DNA from: Aldersonia sp036524855
Lineage (GTDB): Bacteria > Actinomycetota > Actinomycetes > Mycobacteriales > Mycobacteriaceae
DNA: 64,000 bases
Direction: 5' to 3'
Assembly (NCBI GenBank): GCA_036524855.1
Contig: DATDBL010000109.1
Span: forward strand, 1-64,000
The notes beneath the pieces were generated by a model that searched no databases, had not been told where the DNA came from, and was given only the letters and a program-made list of their open reading frames with translations. Shown one piece after another: positions 35,062 through 43,500 of this stretch. Made by a program: the position numbers and the translations under genes. Within the stretch, counting starts at the first letter, position 1. The number at the start of each line of letters is the position of its first letter.

Positions 35062-35378
35062 GGCAACTCCTCCAGGTAGGAGGTTCCGGTCGCGGCATTC
35101 GGGCCGTAGCGTCGCCACTGCTCGCACAAAGAGATCCGCCCGTCGGGTCCGGGTATGGGTGTCGAGCGGGTGTACCCGCAGATCACCTCGCCGTCGTGCA
35201 GCACCATCGTGTACCCGAGGTGCAGCACACCCTCGGTGTCGCAGGTCCCGTTCACCGTGCCTCGACGGACGTCACCCCCGGCGAAGTGAGCCCATACCAA
35301 GTTTCCGTGCTGGTGATAGCGCGCGATGACGGAATCCTCGCCCGCGCTGCGGAATCTGCGCCCGTTGTAGTCGATCAC
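35058..35378 (-). CDS. Small conserved protein of the kind often labelled N-acetylglutamate synthase
   Basis: 106 residues: MIDYNGRRFRSAGEDSVIAR, then strands such as NLVWAHFAGGDVRRGTVNGT, YTMVLHDGEVICGYTRSTPI and ISLCEQWRRYGPNAATGTSY. It looks like an all-beta meander. Similar small proteins in actinobacteria are named N-acetylglutamate synthase in databases, but they lack a GNAT fold, so the name should not be trusted. It overlaps both neighbours by 4 bases (ATP-grasp upstream, BBE oxidase downstream), so it is a fixed part of the operon. A binding or cyclase-like helper role is possible. Confidence 0.75.
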   Translation of the reverse strand: MIDYNGRRFRSAGEDSVIARYHQHGNLVWAHFAGGDVRRGTVNGTCDTEGVLHLGYTMVLHDGEVICGYTRSTPIPGPDGRISLCEQWRRYGPNAATGTSYLEELP

Positions 35379-36673
35379 AGGTCCACGTCCAGAAGTCCGG
35401 CCGGCAGCCCGAAGGCGGCACCGGCTGCGAGTGGCGGCAAGGGGTCACCTTCGACGTCCACCCGTGCGCTCGCCGCATCGAGCAGTTCGTCGCAGCTCGC
35501 CGCGTCCTCGGCCGTGCACACGACGAACGAATGGCGGGCGATGTACCCGCCCGGTGGCAGCCGCAGTTCGGCGCCGGGCTCGGCCATCGCCGCCGCGGCC
35601 ACCAGCCCGGGCAGCTCGGCGGGCACCGTGATCGAGCGCACCGCACAGTCGCGGACAGGATATCCGAATCGGATGCCCGCGACGGTGTTTCGACTCGGAT
35701 CGAGGTCTGGTCGCGCTCCGATCGCGAGATCGACGAGGACATGGCCCGGGTCGATTCCGGTGGCGATCGAGCCGAGGAACGGGATGAGGTCACCGCCGAG
35801 CCGCCCGTTGACCTCGATGATCAGCGGACCGCGCCGAGTCAGCCGCACCTCCGTGTGGGTGATGCCGTTCTCGACGCCGAGTTCTCGGTGCGCCCGGCTC
35901 AGTGTCTGCAGCAGCACCTCATCCTGGAGCAACGGATCTGCGGCGTCGACGACGTGACCGACCTCCTCGAAATACGGCTCCATTCCGGTTCGCTTGCGAG
36001 CCAAGAACATCGGCAGATACTCGCCCTTGAACACGGCCGCGTCGACGCTGATCTCGGGGCCGACGGCGTACTCCTCGACGATCGCGGTGCCGCGATAAGG
36101 TGCGTCCCCGATCCGGCTTGCGCCCGCGGCGACGTCGAAGGCGGCGTCGAGTTCGTGCCGGTCCGTCGCGAGCACGACACCCATGCTCGCGCCGAGTGCC
36201 TGCGGTTTGACCACCACCGGATACCCGATCCGCTCGGCCGCCGCGCGGGCCTCCTCCCGCGATGCGGTGAGCTCGAAAGCGGGTTGGACCAGGCCCACGC
36301 GGGTGAGCACCGAGCGGGTTTGGTTCTTGTCCCGGCAGCCTCGCACGCCGGTACCGCCGAGCCCGGGCACGCCGAGTTCCTCGGCGATGTCGGCGGCGGG
36401 CGCAACCAGGGGCTCGTCCCAGCACATCAGGCCGACGACGCGGCGGTGCGTGGCGATCTCGCGGGCCCGCGCCCGCAACAAGGCGTGGTCGAACACGTTG
36501 GTGACGGTGATCTCGTCGAAGAACTCGCGTTGCCAGGTCGGTTCCAGGTTGTTGATCAACACCAGATCCAGGCCGAGGGATCGGGCGTGTGCGGAAACGG
36601 AACGGACGAGGTATTCGCGGTAGATCTTCAGCCCGCTGCCGATGACGAGCAGGGTGTCGTTCGTGGTGGTCAT
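35375..36673 (-). CDS. ATP-grasp carboxylate–amine ligase
   Basis: 432 residues. The ATP-grasp core runs from about residue 105 to 310: GTGVRGCRDKNQTRSVLTRV, GYPVVVKPQALGASMGVVLA, AIVEEYAVGPEISVDAAVFK and the Mg-binding HTEVRLTRRGPLIIEVNGRL. The N-terminal 100 residues form the pre-ATP-grasp domain. These enzymes join a carboxylate to an amine through an acyl phosphate. In this cluster it could acylate a hydrazine or couple an amino acid to it. Its stop overlaps the next gene by 4 bases; 25 bases separate it from the DAO gene. Confidence 0.9.
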   Translation of the reverse strand: MTTTNDTLLVIGSGLKIYREYLVRSVSAHARSLGLDLVLINNLEPTWQREFFDEITVTNVFDHALLRARAREIATHRRVVGLMCWDEPLVAPAADIAEELGVPGLGGTGVRGCRDKNQTRSVLTRVGLVQPAFELTASREEARAAAERIGYPVVVKPQALGASMGVVLATDRHELDAAFDVAAGASRIGDAPYRGTAIVEEYAVGPEISVDAAVFKGEYLPMFLARKRTGMEPYFEEVGHVVDAADPLLQDEVLLQTLSRAHRELGVENGITHTEVRLTRRGPLIIEVNGRLGGDLIPFLGSIATGIDPGHVLVDLAIGARPDLDPSRNTVAGIRFGYPVRDCAVRSITVPAELPGLVAAAAMAEPGAELRLPPGGYIARHSFVVCTAEDAASCDELLDAASARVDVEGDPLPPLAAGAAFGLPAGLLDVDL

Positions 36674-36698
36674 GGGAGTTGTCCTTTCGAAACGGAGT

Positions 36699-37754
36699 TC
36701 AGGCGGCGGGTCGTTGCGCCGCAGCCTCGACGAGGCGGTCGGCCACCAGCGGAGCGGTGTGGAATCCGTCGCCGCCGACCGCGGCGCGGGCCCAGACCGC
36801 GGGTCCGATCTGTTCCAGGTGCGCGCCGCCGGTGCGGGCGTCGACCGTGTAGTGGCACCGCCGTACCGAAGCGACGGTGTAGCGGTCCGGGTCGGCGAGG
36901 ATCGGCATGGTCGTCAGCTCGGCCGTCCACCGTTGTTCGTCGTCGGACTCGGCGGTCGTGCCGACCTCACGGCACACCTGCGCCGAGCTGATCTTGAGCA
37001 GCGTGCCCGCGCCGGGTGGGATCAGCCAGGCCCGCCCGTCGCGGCCGATGCCGCCGAGGCAGGGGGCGTGTTCCCACCACGGCGCGAGGTCTGCGGGTGG
37101 ACGCAGGTACAGCATCGTCTGCCGATGCAGCACGATCGGCAAGTCGACCAGCTCACGGGACCCCGCTCCGGTGGCGACCAGCAGCAGATCGCCGTGCAGG
37201 ACGGTGCCGTCGCGCAACGCGACCCGTGCGCGGTCGGTGTCCACCGCCACCACCTCCCGCCCGGGTCGGAGCGTCACGGCGGGATGGCTGCGCAGCCATC
37301 GGGTGGCGGCGTGGAGTACCCGGTCTGCGAGCAGGACACCGGCGTCGGACTCACGGACACCGACGTGACCGTCGGGAAACACCAGGTGTGGCAGCGTCCG
37401 AGGATCCACGATCGTGACCGCAACGTCGGTGATGTCGGCGAGTTCGAGCACCGCGTCGAGGTCGCCGGCGGGGCAGGTGGTGACCGCTCCGACGCGACGA
37501 TAGAACCTGGCCCCAAGCAGCGTCTCGAACGCCGACCAGCGCTGGTGCAGGCCGACGGCCGCTCGCGTGCCGGTCCCGTCGCCCGGGCGCAGCGCGCGGA
37601 TCGCCCGATGCTGGTCGAACGAGCCCGAATGCGGATTCGGGATCGCGCCCCGGTCGAGCACCGTGACCCGGTGGCCGGCGAGCGCGCAGGAGACGGCCGT
37701 GAGCAGGCCGGTCACCCCTGCACCCGCGATGAGCACCCGCCGTGCGCCGGTCAC
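36699..37754 (-). CDS. DAO-family FAD-dependent amine oxidase
   Basis: 351 residues. The FAD-binding N-terminus is VLIAGAGVTGLLTAVSCALA with GHRVTVLDRG. The C-terminal IGPAVWARAAVGGDGFHTAP is the usual second flavin contact of glycine/D-amino-acid oxidase relatives. In the s56-p1-type hydrazine route a DAO-family enzyme oxidatively cleaves the carboxymethyl-hydrazine made by the cupin/MetRS-like step, releasing a glyoxylate-type acid and the free hydrazine. The position directly downstream of the MetRS-like gene, with a 4-base overlap, supports the same role here. Confidence 0.88.
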   Translation of the reverse strand: MTGARRVLIAGAGVTGLLTAVSCALAGHRVTVLDRGAIPNPHSGSFDQHRAIRALRPGDGTGTRAAVGLHQRWSAFETLLGARFYRRVGAVTTCPAGDLDAVLELADITDVAVTIVDPRTLPHLVFPDGHVGVRESDAGVLLADRVLHAATRWLRSHPAVTLRPGREVVAVDTDRARVALRDGTVLHGDLLLVATGAGSRELVDLPIVLHRQTMLYLRPPADLAPWWEHAPCLGGIGRDGRAWLIPPGAGTLLKISSAQVCREVGTTAESDDEQRWTAELTTMPILADPDRYTVASVRRCHYTVDARTGGAHLEQIGPAVWARAAVGGDGFHTAPLVADRLVEAAAQRPAA

Positions 37755-39292
37755 GACGCGTCCTGCGCCGCGGTCATCCGCGGCAACCGCGTTGGGGTGA
37801 TGTCGGTCCGGTCGGTCGCCGCGTGGATCGCTCGGTCGTGCAGCCCGGTGGCCGCCAGGTCGATCAGGATCGGTGCGGCACAGCGCAGCACGACGTCGAC
37901 CTCGTGGCAGAAGTCGCCGCCCGCCCTCACCGGTAGCCGATCCAGCCTGGCCAGCTGCGAGGTCAGGGTCTCGGTGACCCGGTTCAGGCTGAACCGGGGC
38001 AGTTCGTAGGCCGCGGTGAAGCGTTCCACGATCCGCGCGGCGGTGGCCCGCGACCGGTCCGACACCGCGAGCCGGCCCTGGCCGACCCAGTCGTCGACCT
38101 TGCCCGCGATCCGGTTCCAGGGATCCACCAGGCGGGAGCGCGTGGTCCTGGTCAGCGCGTCCGGGTCGAAGTTCGTGCGTTGAAACTCCGGGCTGGTCGC
38201 GGCGAGGTGGAACCGGATCAGGTCGCGTGGCACTTGTGCGGCGAGTTCACGGCCCCACACGAGGTGTCCGCGGCTGGTCGAGAACTTTTCGTGGTCGAGT
38301 TCGTAGAACTCGTTGGTGAGAAACAGCTTCGGCAACACGTACTCCTCGCCCAGTGCCAGCAGCATCGCCAGTCCGGACACCGCGAACGGATGGATGTTGT
38401 CGAAGCCGAGAAAGTAGACGATCTGTGCATCCGCGTCGCGGCGCCACAGCGCATCCTCGGTACCCGGCTCCGCCCCTCGTCGCTCCGCGGCCAGCATGGA
38501 GCAGTACATGCTCCACGCCACCGGCTCGGCGTTCGGGTTGATCACCTGTCCGGCGGCCTCCGGGCCCGGCGCCGGGATGCCCCACGAGATCGGATAGGTC
38601 ACCGGAAAGTCGGGCAGGGGTCGCGAGAGTATTTCGTCGATCGCCTGGGCCGTGTGCGGGCGCAGGGCCGCGGCGACCGTGGCGAAGTGAGTGCGCAGCC
38701 GCTCCCGGTACTGCTCCATCGGCAACACGAGCACCCTGGCCGCGCGCAGCTCGATCGGGTCGTCGGGATGCGCGGTCGATCGGGGATCGATCAGCTCGCC
38801 CGCGGCGATCGGATGCCCGCAGCTCTCGCACAGTCCGGCGCAGCCGTCGGCGAGGCACACCGGGCAGCCGCCGCGCACGTGACCGTCCACGAGGTAGCGC
38901 CCGGTGCGCGGGGAGTACGGGAACGTCATCGACCGCAGCCGAAGCTTGCCCGCGACGCGCAGATCGTCGACGAGTCGCCGGGCGAACGAGGTGAACCGCT
39001 CCTCGGTGCCGGTGAACCCGTCGACCTCGATTCCCACCGCTGTCAGGGTCTCCTCGACCTGTTTCGCGGATCGCCGCACCAGCGCCTCGGGCGTCGTGCC
39101 GAGCCGATCGGCGGTCGTCACCACATAGGTCGGCGTGTCCTGCACCCCTGAACCGAACGCGACCTCGCGCCCGGCCGCGCGGGCGTATCGGGTGTAGACG
39201 TCTGCGGCGAGAAACGGTCCAGCCAGGTGGCCGAGGTGCAGGTCCCCGTTCGCGGTGGGTGCCGGCGAGATCACGATCGTGCGGCCGGTCAC
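37751..39292 (-). CDS. Methionyl-tRNA-synthetase-like protein of a hydrazine synthetase
   Basis: 513 residues from the GTG at 39292 that overlaps the cupin stop by 4 bases. Class I synthetase motifs are HLGH at 19–22 and KFSTS at 336–340 in place of KMSKS. A cysteine knuckle (Cys143, 146, 151, 155, 158) lies between them, as in MetRS. In pathways such as s56-p1 a MetRS-like domain uses ATP to load an amino acid onto the hydroxyl of an N-hydroxylated lysine or ornithine. A cupin then rearranges this ester to an N–N bond. Location beside N-monooxygenase, cupin and DAO genes makes this role much more likely than housekeeping MetRS. The C-terminal anticodon-like helical domain is present but short. 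Confidence 0.88.
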   Translation of the reverse strand: MTGRTIVISPAPTANGDLHLGHLAGPFLAADVYTRYARAAGREVAFGSGVQDTPTYVVTTADRLGTTPEALVRRSAKQVEETLTAVGIEVDGFTGTEERFTSFARRLVDDLRVAGKLRLRSMTFPYSPRTGRYLVDGHVRGGCPVCLADGCAGLCESCGHPIAAGELIDPRSTAHPDDPIELRAARVLVLPMEQYRERLRTHFATVAAALRPHTAQAIDEILSRPLPDFPVTYPISWGIPAPGPEAAGQVINPNAEPVAWSMYCSMLAAERRGAEPGTEDALWRRDADAQIVYFLGFDNIHPFAVSGLAMLLALGEEYVLPKLFLTNEFYELDHEKFSTSRGHLVWGRELAAQVPRDLIRFHLAATSPEFQRTNFDPDALTRTTRSRLVDPWNRIAGKVDDWVGQGRLAVSDRSRATAARIVERFTAAYELPRFSLNRVTETLTSQLARLDRLPVRAGGDFCHEVDVVLRCAAPILIDLAATGLHDRAIHAATDRTDITPTRLPRMTAAQDAS

Positions 39293-39660
39293 GGTCGGGG
39301 TCCTTCCCGATGGCGCGCCAGAAACGTGGCCGACATGTCGGTGTCCCACCAGATGCCGTAATACTCGAAGTCGGCGGTGTTCTCGTTGATGAGCCGATGG
39401 GTCGATCCGGGGACCAGATACACGATGTCGCCCGCGACGAACTCACACCGCGCACCGTCCACCTCCAGCATGGCGCACCCGGTCATGGCGATGAACATCT
39501 CGTACTCGTGATGCGCGTGCGCGGTCGACGCGTCACCCGCGCGCAGCACGCACCAGGCCCCCTCGAACGGAGCGTTGAGCGCCGACCACGGCAGCAGCCG
39601 CTCGGCGTCGACACCGTATTCCCGGGTCAGGTGCGCCCGCTCCAGACTGCGGATCTCCAT
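39289..39660 (-). CDS. Stand-alone zinc-type cupin of a hydrazine synthetase
   Basis: 123 residues. Cupin motif 1 fits exactly: G42, His48, His50, Glu54, G61 in GDASTAHAHHEYEMFIAMTG. Motif 2 follows with PGSTHRLIN, giving His88 and Asn92. The four ligands His48, His50, Glu54 and His88 would hold one metal. In known hydrazine synthetases the cupin domain carries out the N–N bond-forming rearrangement and is fused to the MetRS-like part. Here the two are separate, 4-base-overlapping genes. An upstream GTG at 39663 is an alternative start; either overlaps the N-monooxygenase stop. Confidence 0.87.
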   Translation of the reverse strand: MEIRSLERAHLTREYGVDAERLLPWSALNAPFEGAWCVLRAGDASTAHAHHEYEMFIAMTGCAMLEVDGARCEFVAGDIVYLVPGSTHRLINENTADFEYYGIWWDTDMSATFLARHREGPRP

Positions 39661-40949
39661 CACGCCGTCCTTGCCCGCACGGTGTCGCGCCGATCGAGCA
39701 GGTCGTCGACGATGTCCTGGGAGCGATGCGCGAGAACGCTGATCAGCGAGTCGGCGATACCGTGCGTCTGCTCGTTGACTCCCTGCAGATAGACCGCGCC
39801 ATTGGCCGATCGACCGAGATCGAGTCGATAACGCCGGCTGACCTGCAGGTCGGCGATGCCCACTCGTTCGGCGAGGCTGCGGACCAGCCTCGGCATACCC
39901 GGTTCGTACCCGGTGCCCAGCAGCACCAGATCGCAATCCACGGACTCGACCTTGCCGCTCATCCGGTCACGCAGGTCGAGCACCACGTCGCTGCCGGACA
40001 TCCGTGCGGCGATCACCTCGGTCATCGGGCGGACATCGGACCGACTGTGCCCCAGCATCTTCTGCTGGTACAGCATCGAGTAGATCTCGTCCAGGAACGG
40101 CGGCGCGAGTCCCGCGTAGTTCGTCAGCGCCACCTCGTCGAGAATCTGTTCGCGTACCTCGGCACCGCTGTTGTAGAACTCGTCGACGAAGGACGGGAAG
40201 AACACCTCGTTGACGAATTTGCTGGTCTGATAATTCTGCAAGCCGATGGAACGCAGCACGATCGTCGGCAGGCTCTGCGGCAGGTCGTTGTGCAGGGCCA
40301 TGAACATCTCGGCCGCGCTCTGCGCTCCGCCCACGACCACGGGCCGGATCGGTCGATCGGTCGCCACCTCGGCGATCCGACTGCAGTACTGCGTGCTGTG
40401 GATCACCCTGTCCGCGGGGAGATCCCCGAACACCGCCGGCACGTGCGGGTCGCGGCCGGTGCCGATGACGAGGTCGCGACAGTGCACCCGGTCGCCGCCG
40501 GCCAGCGTGACTGTCCAGCCGACGATACTGGGGCCCGCCCGGCGTGGCTCGATCCCCTCGACCCGAGCGTCGTAGCGCACCCGCACCCGGTCGAGCGAGT
40601 GCGCCACCCACTGTTGGTAATCCGAGAGTTCCCAGCGGTACGGGTTGAACGTGCTCAGGTTCACGAATTCGTCGAGCCGGCCGCGTTCGTGCAGGAAGCT
40701 GAGGAACGAGAACCTGCTTTGCGGGTTGCGCAGCGTCACCAGGTCCTTGAGGAAGGACACCTGGCTGCGTGCCCACGGCAGCAGCATATTCCGCTGCCAT
40801 TTCACATCCGAATACTGCTCGAGCAGCAGAGTACCGTCGGCGAGCCCGCGGGATCCGGATTCCTCGATCGCGACCGCGAGCGCCAGGTTCGCCGGCCCCG
40901 CTCCGATCGCCAGTATCTCGACGTCTTGGTCAATCATTCTTCCACCCAT
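39660..40949 (-). CDS. L-lysine/L-ornithine N-monooxygenase (SidA/IucD/KtzI family)
   Basis: Up to 429 residues; ATG at 40937 (MIDQDVEILAIGAGPANLAL) is an alternative start and closer to GGGTGG. The FAD site is GAGPAN, the pocket segment SFLKDLVTLRNPQSRFSFLS and DEFVNLSTFNPYRWELSDYQ are hallmarks of N-hydroxylating monooxygenases. The NADPH site is VVVGGAQSAAEMFMALHN and the last FAD contact LLGTGYEPGMPRL. It would form N6-hydroxylysine or N5-hydroxyornithine. There is no siderophore NRPS or acyltransferase in the window. The adjoining cupin and MetRS-like genes instead point to hydrazine formation. It overlaps the cupin gene, so they are co-translated. Confidence 0.93.
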   Translation of the reverse strand: MGGRMIDQDVEILAIGAGPANLALAVAIEESGSRGLADGTLLLEQYSDVKWQRNMLLPWARSQVSFLKDLVTLRNPQSRFSFLSFLHERGRLDEFVNLSTFNPYRWELSDYQQWVAHSLDRVRVRYDARVEGIEPRRAGPSIVGWTVTLAGGDRVHCRDLVIGTGRDPHVPAVFGDLPADRVIHSTQYCSRIAEVATDRPIRPVVVGGAQSAAEMFMALHNDLPQSLPTIVLRSIGLQNYQTSKFVNEVFFPSFVDEFYNSGAEVREQILDEVALTNYAGLAPPFLDEIYSMLYQQKMLGHSRSDVRPMTEVIAARMSGSDVVLDLRDRMSGKVESVDCDLVLLGTGYEPGMPRLVRSLAERVGIADLQVSRRYRLDLGRSANGAVYLQGVNEQTHGIADSLISVLAHRSQDIVDDLLDRRDTVRARTA

Positions 40950-41030
40950 TGGTTGTCGGTTCAGCGTGTGTTCGGTGCACCCTCGGCGTCGTCGCCGGTC
41001 GCGACCACGGTCGAGTCGAGAGAAGTCAAT

Positions 41031-42266
41031 TCACGAAAGGTCGTTCACCTCCGAGCTCGTCGAGCGTTCCCGCACACCCACCCACGCGCACCACGTGGCA
41101 ATGAGGCCGAGAACACCGCACGCAATCCACACGCCGTTGGCGAGCGTCGCCCACGCGATGACCCCGAGCGTGGGCCCCAGCGCCATGCCGAGCCCGAACG
41201 TCGCCTGATGCACACCGATGTAGCGGGCCTTCACGGCCGCGGGAAACGTCGCGGGATGCGCGAACATCGTCGGCCCGTTGATCATGATTCCGAGGACGAA
41301 CACCACCGTGCAGACGATGATCGCCGCGGCGGAATGCCCGGTGAATGCGTAGCCGGTGACCCCGAGTCCCATCACCGCCGTACCGAGCGCCGCGACCGCG
41401 TACGGCCGCCGGTCCTTGACGTAGGTGGTGATCTTCAGCTCACAACAGACCAGCACCAGCGACGTCGTCACCAGCACGGCGCTGTACAGCGCGGTCGGGT
41501 GCCCTTCGGCGGTGATCTTCAGCGGCAGCGCCACGATGTACTGCACGTAGATCACGGTGCCCAGCAACACCGATGCGAGAAACAGCAGGTAACGCCAGTC
41601 ACGAAGGAGGACGACGTAGGCGGATCGCTTGTTCTCGTGTGGGCTTGCCACCTGTTGCTGGGACGGAAGGTTCGGCAGCAGTGCGAACGCCAGTAGCGCG
41701 TAGGTCAGCGCGGTGGCCGCGTCGAACCAGAACAGCAGATCCCAGTCGACGAGAATGAGCGCGGCTGCGATGAGCGGCGCAGTCACGGCGCCCAGGTTGA
41801 GCGCGATTCGCATCATCGAGAACGCCATCACCCGGTGCTCCTCCGGCATGAGATCGCTCAGCAGCACCGCGGCAGCGGGTCGGTAGGACTGGGTCGCCAG
41901 GCCGGCCAACCCGATCGCCACCAACAGGCCCGCGAACCTTTCGGAATCGGCAAGCCAGGGAACGAATCCGAGGATGACGGCCGAGGTCGTCATGGCGCCG
42001 ACGATCGTGCTCCGCGGTCCGAATCGATGCGTCAGCTCGGCGCCGAGCAGCGTGCCGGAGACGGCGCCGATGCTGTAGACGGTCAACGCGATGCCGGCTT
42101 GTCCGACGGAGAATCCACGAAAGGCGAGATACAGCACCAGAAAGGTCTGCACGAAGGCGCCCATCTGATTGATGAGCACTCCGCCGAGCAGATATCGCAC
42201 CGCGGGAGGGGTCGCCCGTACGGTGGCGAAGACGCCAACCGGGGCATCGGTTTTCATCGCATTCAC
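41031..42266 (-). CDS. MFS transporter, probable exporter of the cluster product
   Basis: About 411 residues from the GTG at 42266, chosen because AAGGA lies 8 bases upstream; an ATG at 42257 is also possible. Twelve hydrophobic segments are present, beginning VRYLLGGVLINQMGAFVQTF. The MFS loop 2–3 motif appears as GAELTHRFGPRSTIVGAM, and the second half starts near RYLLFLASVLLGTVIYVQYI. The resemblance is to drug-efflux MFS proteins (MdtH/Bmr-like). Being inside the cluster on the same strand, 81 bases before the N-monooxygenase, it probably exports or gives resistance to the product. Confidence 0.88.
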   Translation of the reverse strand: MNAMKTDAPVGVFATVRATPPAVRYLLGGVLINQMGAFVQTFLVLYLAFRGFSVGQAGIALTVYSIGAVSGTLLGAELTHRFGPRSTIVGAMTTSAVILGFVPWLADSERFAGLLVAIGLAGLATQSYRPAAAVLLSDLMPEEHRVMAFSMMRIALNLGAVTAPLIAAALILVDWDLLFWFDAATALTYALLAFALLPNLPSQQQVASPHENKRSAYVVLLRDWRYLLFLASVLLGTVIYVQYIVALPLKITAEGHPTALYSAVLVTTSLVLVCCELKITTYVKDRRPYAVAALGTAVMGLGVTGYAFTGHSAAAIIVCTVVFVLGIMINGPTMFAHPATFPAAVKARYIGVHQATFGLGMALGPTLGVIAWATLANGVWIACGVLGLIATWCAWVGVRERSTSSEVNDLS

Positions 42267-42393
42267 TACAAATGTCCTTACTACCGTCGAATGGAATACC
42301 GGAGTGTCGATTTCACGCCTCATGTCGATCGAACCCGCATCTCAACTTCAGCAGACTCGACGATTGATCGGCAGTGTCGAGACGCCGATCCGA

Positions 42394-43227
42394 TCAATCT
42401 GCGGACAACCGCGCACCGACCTCGCGAGAGGTGGGACGGTTGTCGAGGGTCAGCGCGGTGCAACGCACACCTCCGCCGCCCTTGCGGAGTTCGGTCGTGT
42501 CGAGTTCGACAACCTGCAGGCCGTGTTCACGCAGTTGCGCAGCCAGGCGCGGCGCCCCGTTGGTCATCGTCACCGTGTTCCCGTCGCTGACGAGGTTGAG
42601 CGCGAGTCCGGCGGCCTCGTCGATCGAAACCTCGATCAATTCGAGGCCTAGGTCGTGCAATGCGCCGCGGCTGGCCCGGTCGAGCGCGTCGGGGCAGTAG
42701 GCGATCGTGTGCGGATTGTGGATGACGGCGACGGCGAGATCGAGGTCGTACCACTGCGGACCGCTGGTGCGCAGCGCAACGATGTCGTAGCCGAGATGGT
42801 CGGCGAGCACGGCGTGCATTCGTCGGTCCGTGCGTTGTCCGTGGCCGGCGAGCAGCAGATCTCCGCAGGGCAACGCATCACCCTGTCCGCTGAACGCATA
42901 CGGCGCGTCGAGAACCTCATAACCGTTCGCCTGCAGCCAGACTCGGAAGTAGGGGATTTCGAACGCCCGCTGCGGCGGTGGAGCGCCGAGCACTGCCCGA
43001 TCGCCACGCACCAGCGCGGCGTTGGCGGTGTAGACCATGTCCGGGCATTCCGGGGCAGGGGAGATGTGACGGATGGTACGCCCGGCCGCGCGATGGGCGG
43101 CCACGATCGCGGCGTGTTCGGCGGCCGCGCGTGCGGGGTCGGGTTGCACCGCGGTACACATGTACGGGTTGATCTCGTAGTCGACGCGGTAGTGGCGGGT
43201 ATCCGACACGAGCAGTTCGGTATTCAC
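42394..43227 (-). CDS. DDAH-like amidinohydrolase/amidinotransferase family protein
   Basis: 277 residues from a GTG at 43227 with AAGGA 7 bases upstream. Family features are CPDMVYTANAALVRGDRAVL, SGQGDALPCGDLLLAGHG, LNLVSDGNTVTMTNGAPRLA and the catalytic cysteine in KGGGGVRCTALTLD. Dimethylargininase-type enzymes cleave or transfer the guanidino group of arginine derivatives. The usual active-site histidine region (YHLD in many relatives) reads WYDLDLAVAV here, with Asp instead of His. It leads the cluster operon, divergent from the STAND regulator. It could make a citrulline/ornithine-type building block or act on a guanidino or hydrazine derivative. Confidence 0.82.
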   Translation of the reverse strand: MNTELLVSDTRHYRVDYEINPYMCTAVQPDPARAAAEHAAIVAAHRAAGRTIRHISPAPECPDMVYTANAALVRGDRAVLGAPPPQRAFEIPYFRVWLQANGYEVLDAPYAFSGQGDALPCGDLLLAGHGQRTDRRMHAVLADHLGYDIVALRTSGPQWYDLDLAVAVIHNPHTIAYCPDALDRASRGALHDLGLELIEVSIDEAAGLALNLVSDGNTVTMTNGAPRLAAQLREHGLQVVELDTTELRKGGGGVRCTALTLDNRPTSREVGARLSAD

Positions 43228-43500
43228 AGGTGATTCCTTCGCCGATCGACGGTGGTCGAGGAAACGGTGGGACACCCTGTCGGAGACCACCGCCGGATAG
43301 AGTCCAGCGGAATAGAGTGTTGATCGCGAGGGTCGGGGTGAAAGAACAATCAACGCGACCCATGACTCGGAGCCGGGAATCGCACCGCCGCCCGACCACC
43401 CTGGGTTGACGGATTTCACCCCTTGGGTGGGTAGTCCGCAGGGCTGGCGTCGAGCAGCGTGTACCAGACCTGTAGAGCATTTCACCGCGGGGGGGCCTCG
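43228..43500. promoter_or_regulatory. Divergent promoter region of the hydrazine-type cluster
   Basis: This 273-base region separates the leftward biosynthetic operon from the rightward STAND regulator. It contains CCACCCTGGG (about 43398–43407) and CACCCCTTGGGTGGG (about 43420–43434), a related pair of GC-rich repeats 20–25 bases apart that also forms an imperfect inverted repeat (CCACCC/GGGTGG). Such repeats are plausible binding sites for the regulator. No coding frame is supported inside. Confidence 0.4.

Noticed and set aside
35058..35378. Naming the 106-residue protein N-acetylglutamate synthase
   Set aside because: This label is common for such small proteins but no GNAT fold or acetyl-CoA site is visible, so it was not adopted.
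37751..39292. Housekeeping methionyl-tRNA synthetase
   Set aside because: The KMSKS motif is altered, the gene overlaps the cupin and DAO genes, and the whole context is biosynthetic; a duplicate resistance-type MetRS remains a weak alternative.
39660..40949. Interpretation of the N-monooxygenase as part of a hydroxamate siderophore pathway
   Set aside because: No NRPS, IucA/C-type synthetase, acyltransferase or ferric-siderophore transport gene is present, whereas cupin, MetRS-like and DAO genes are directly coupled to it.
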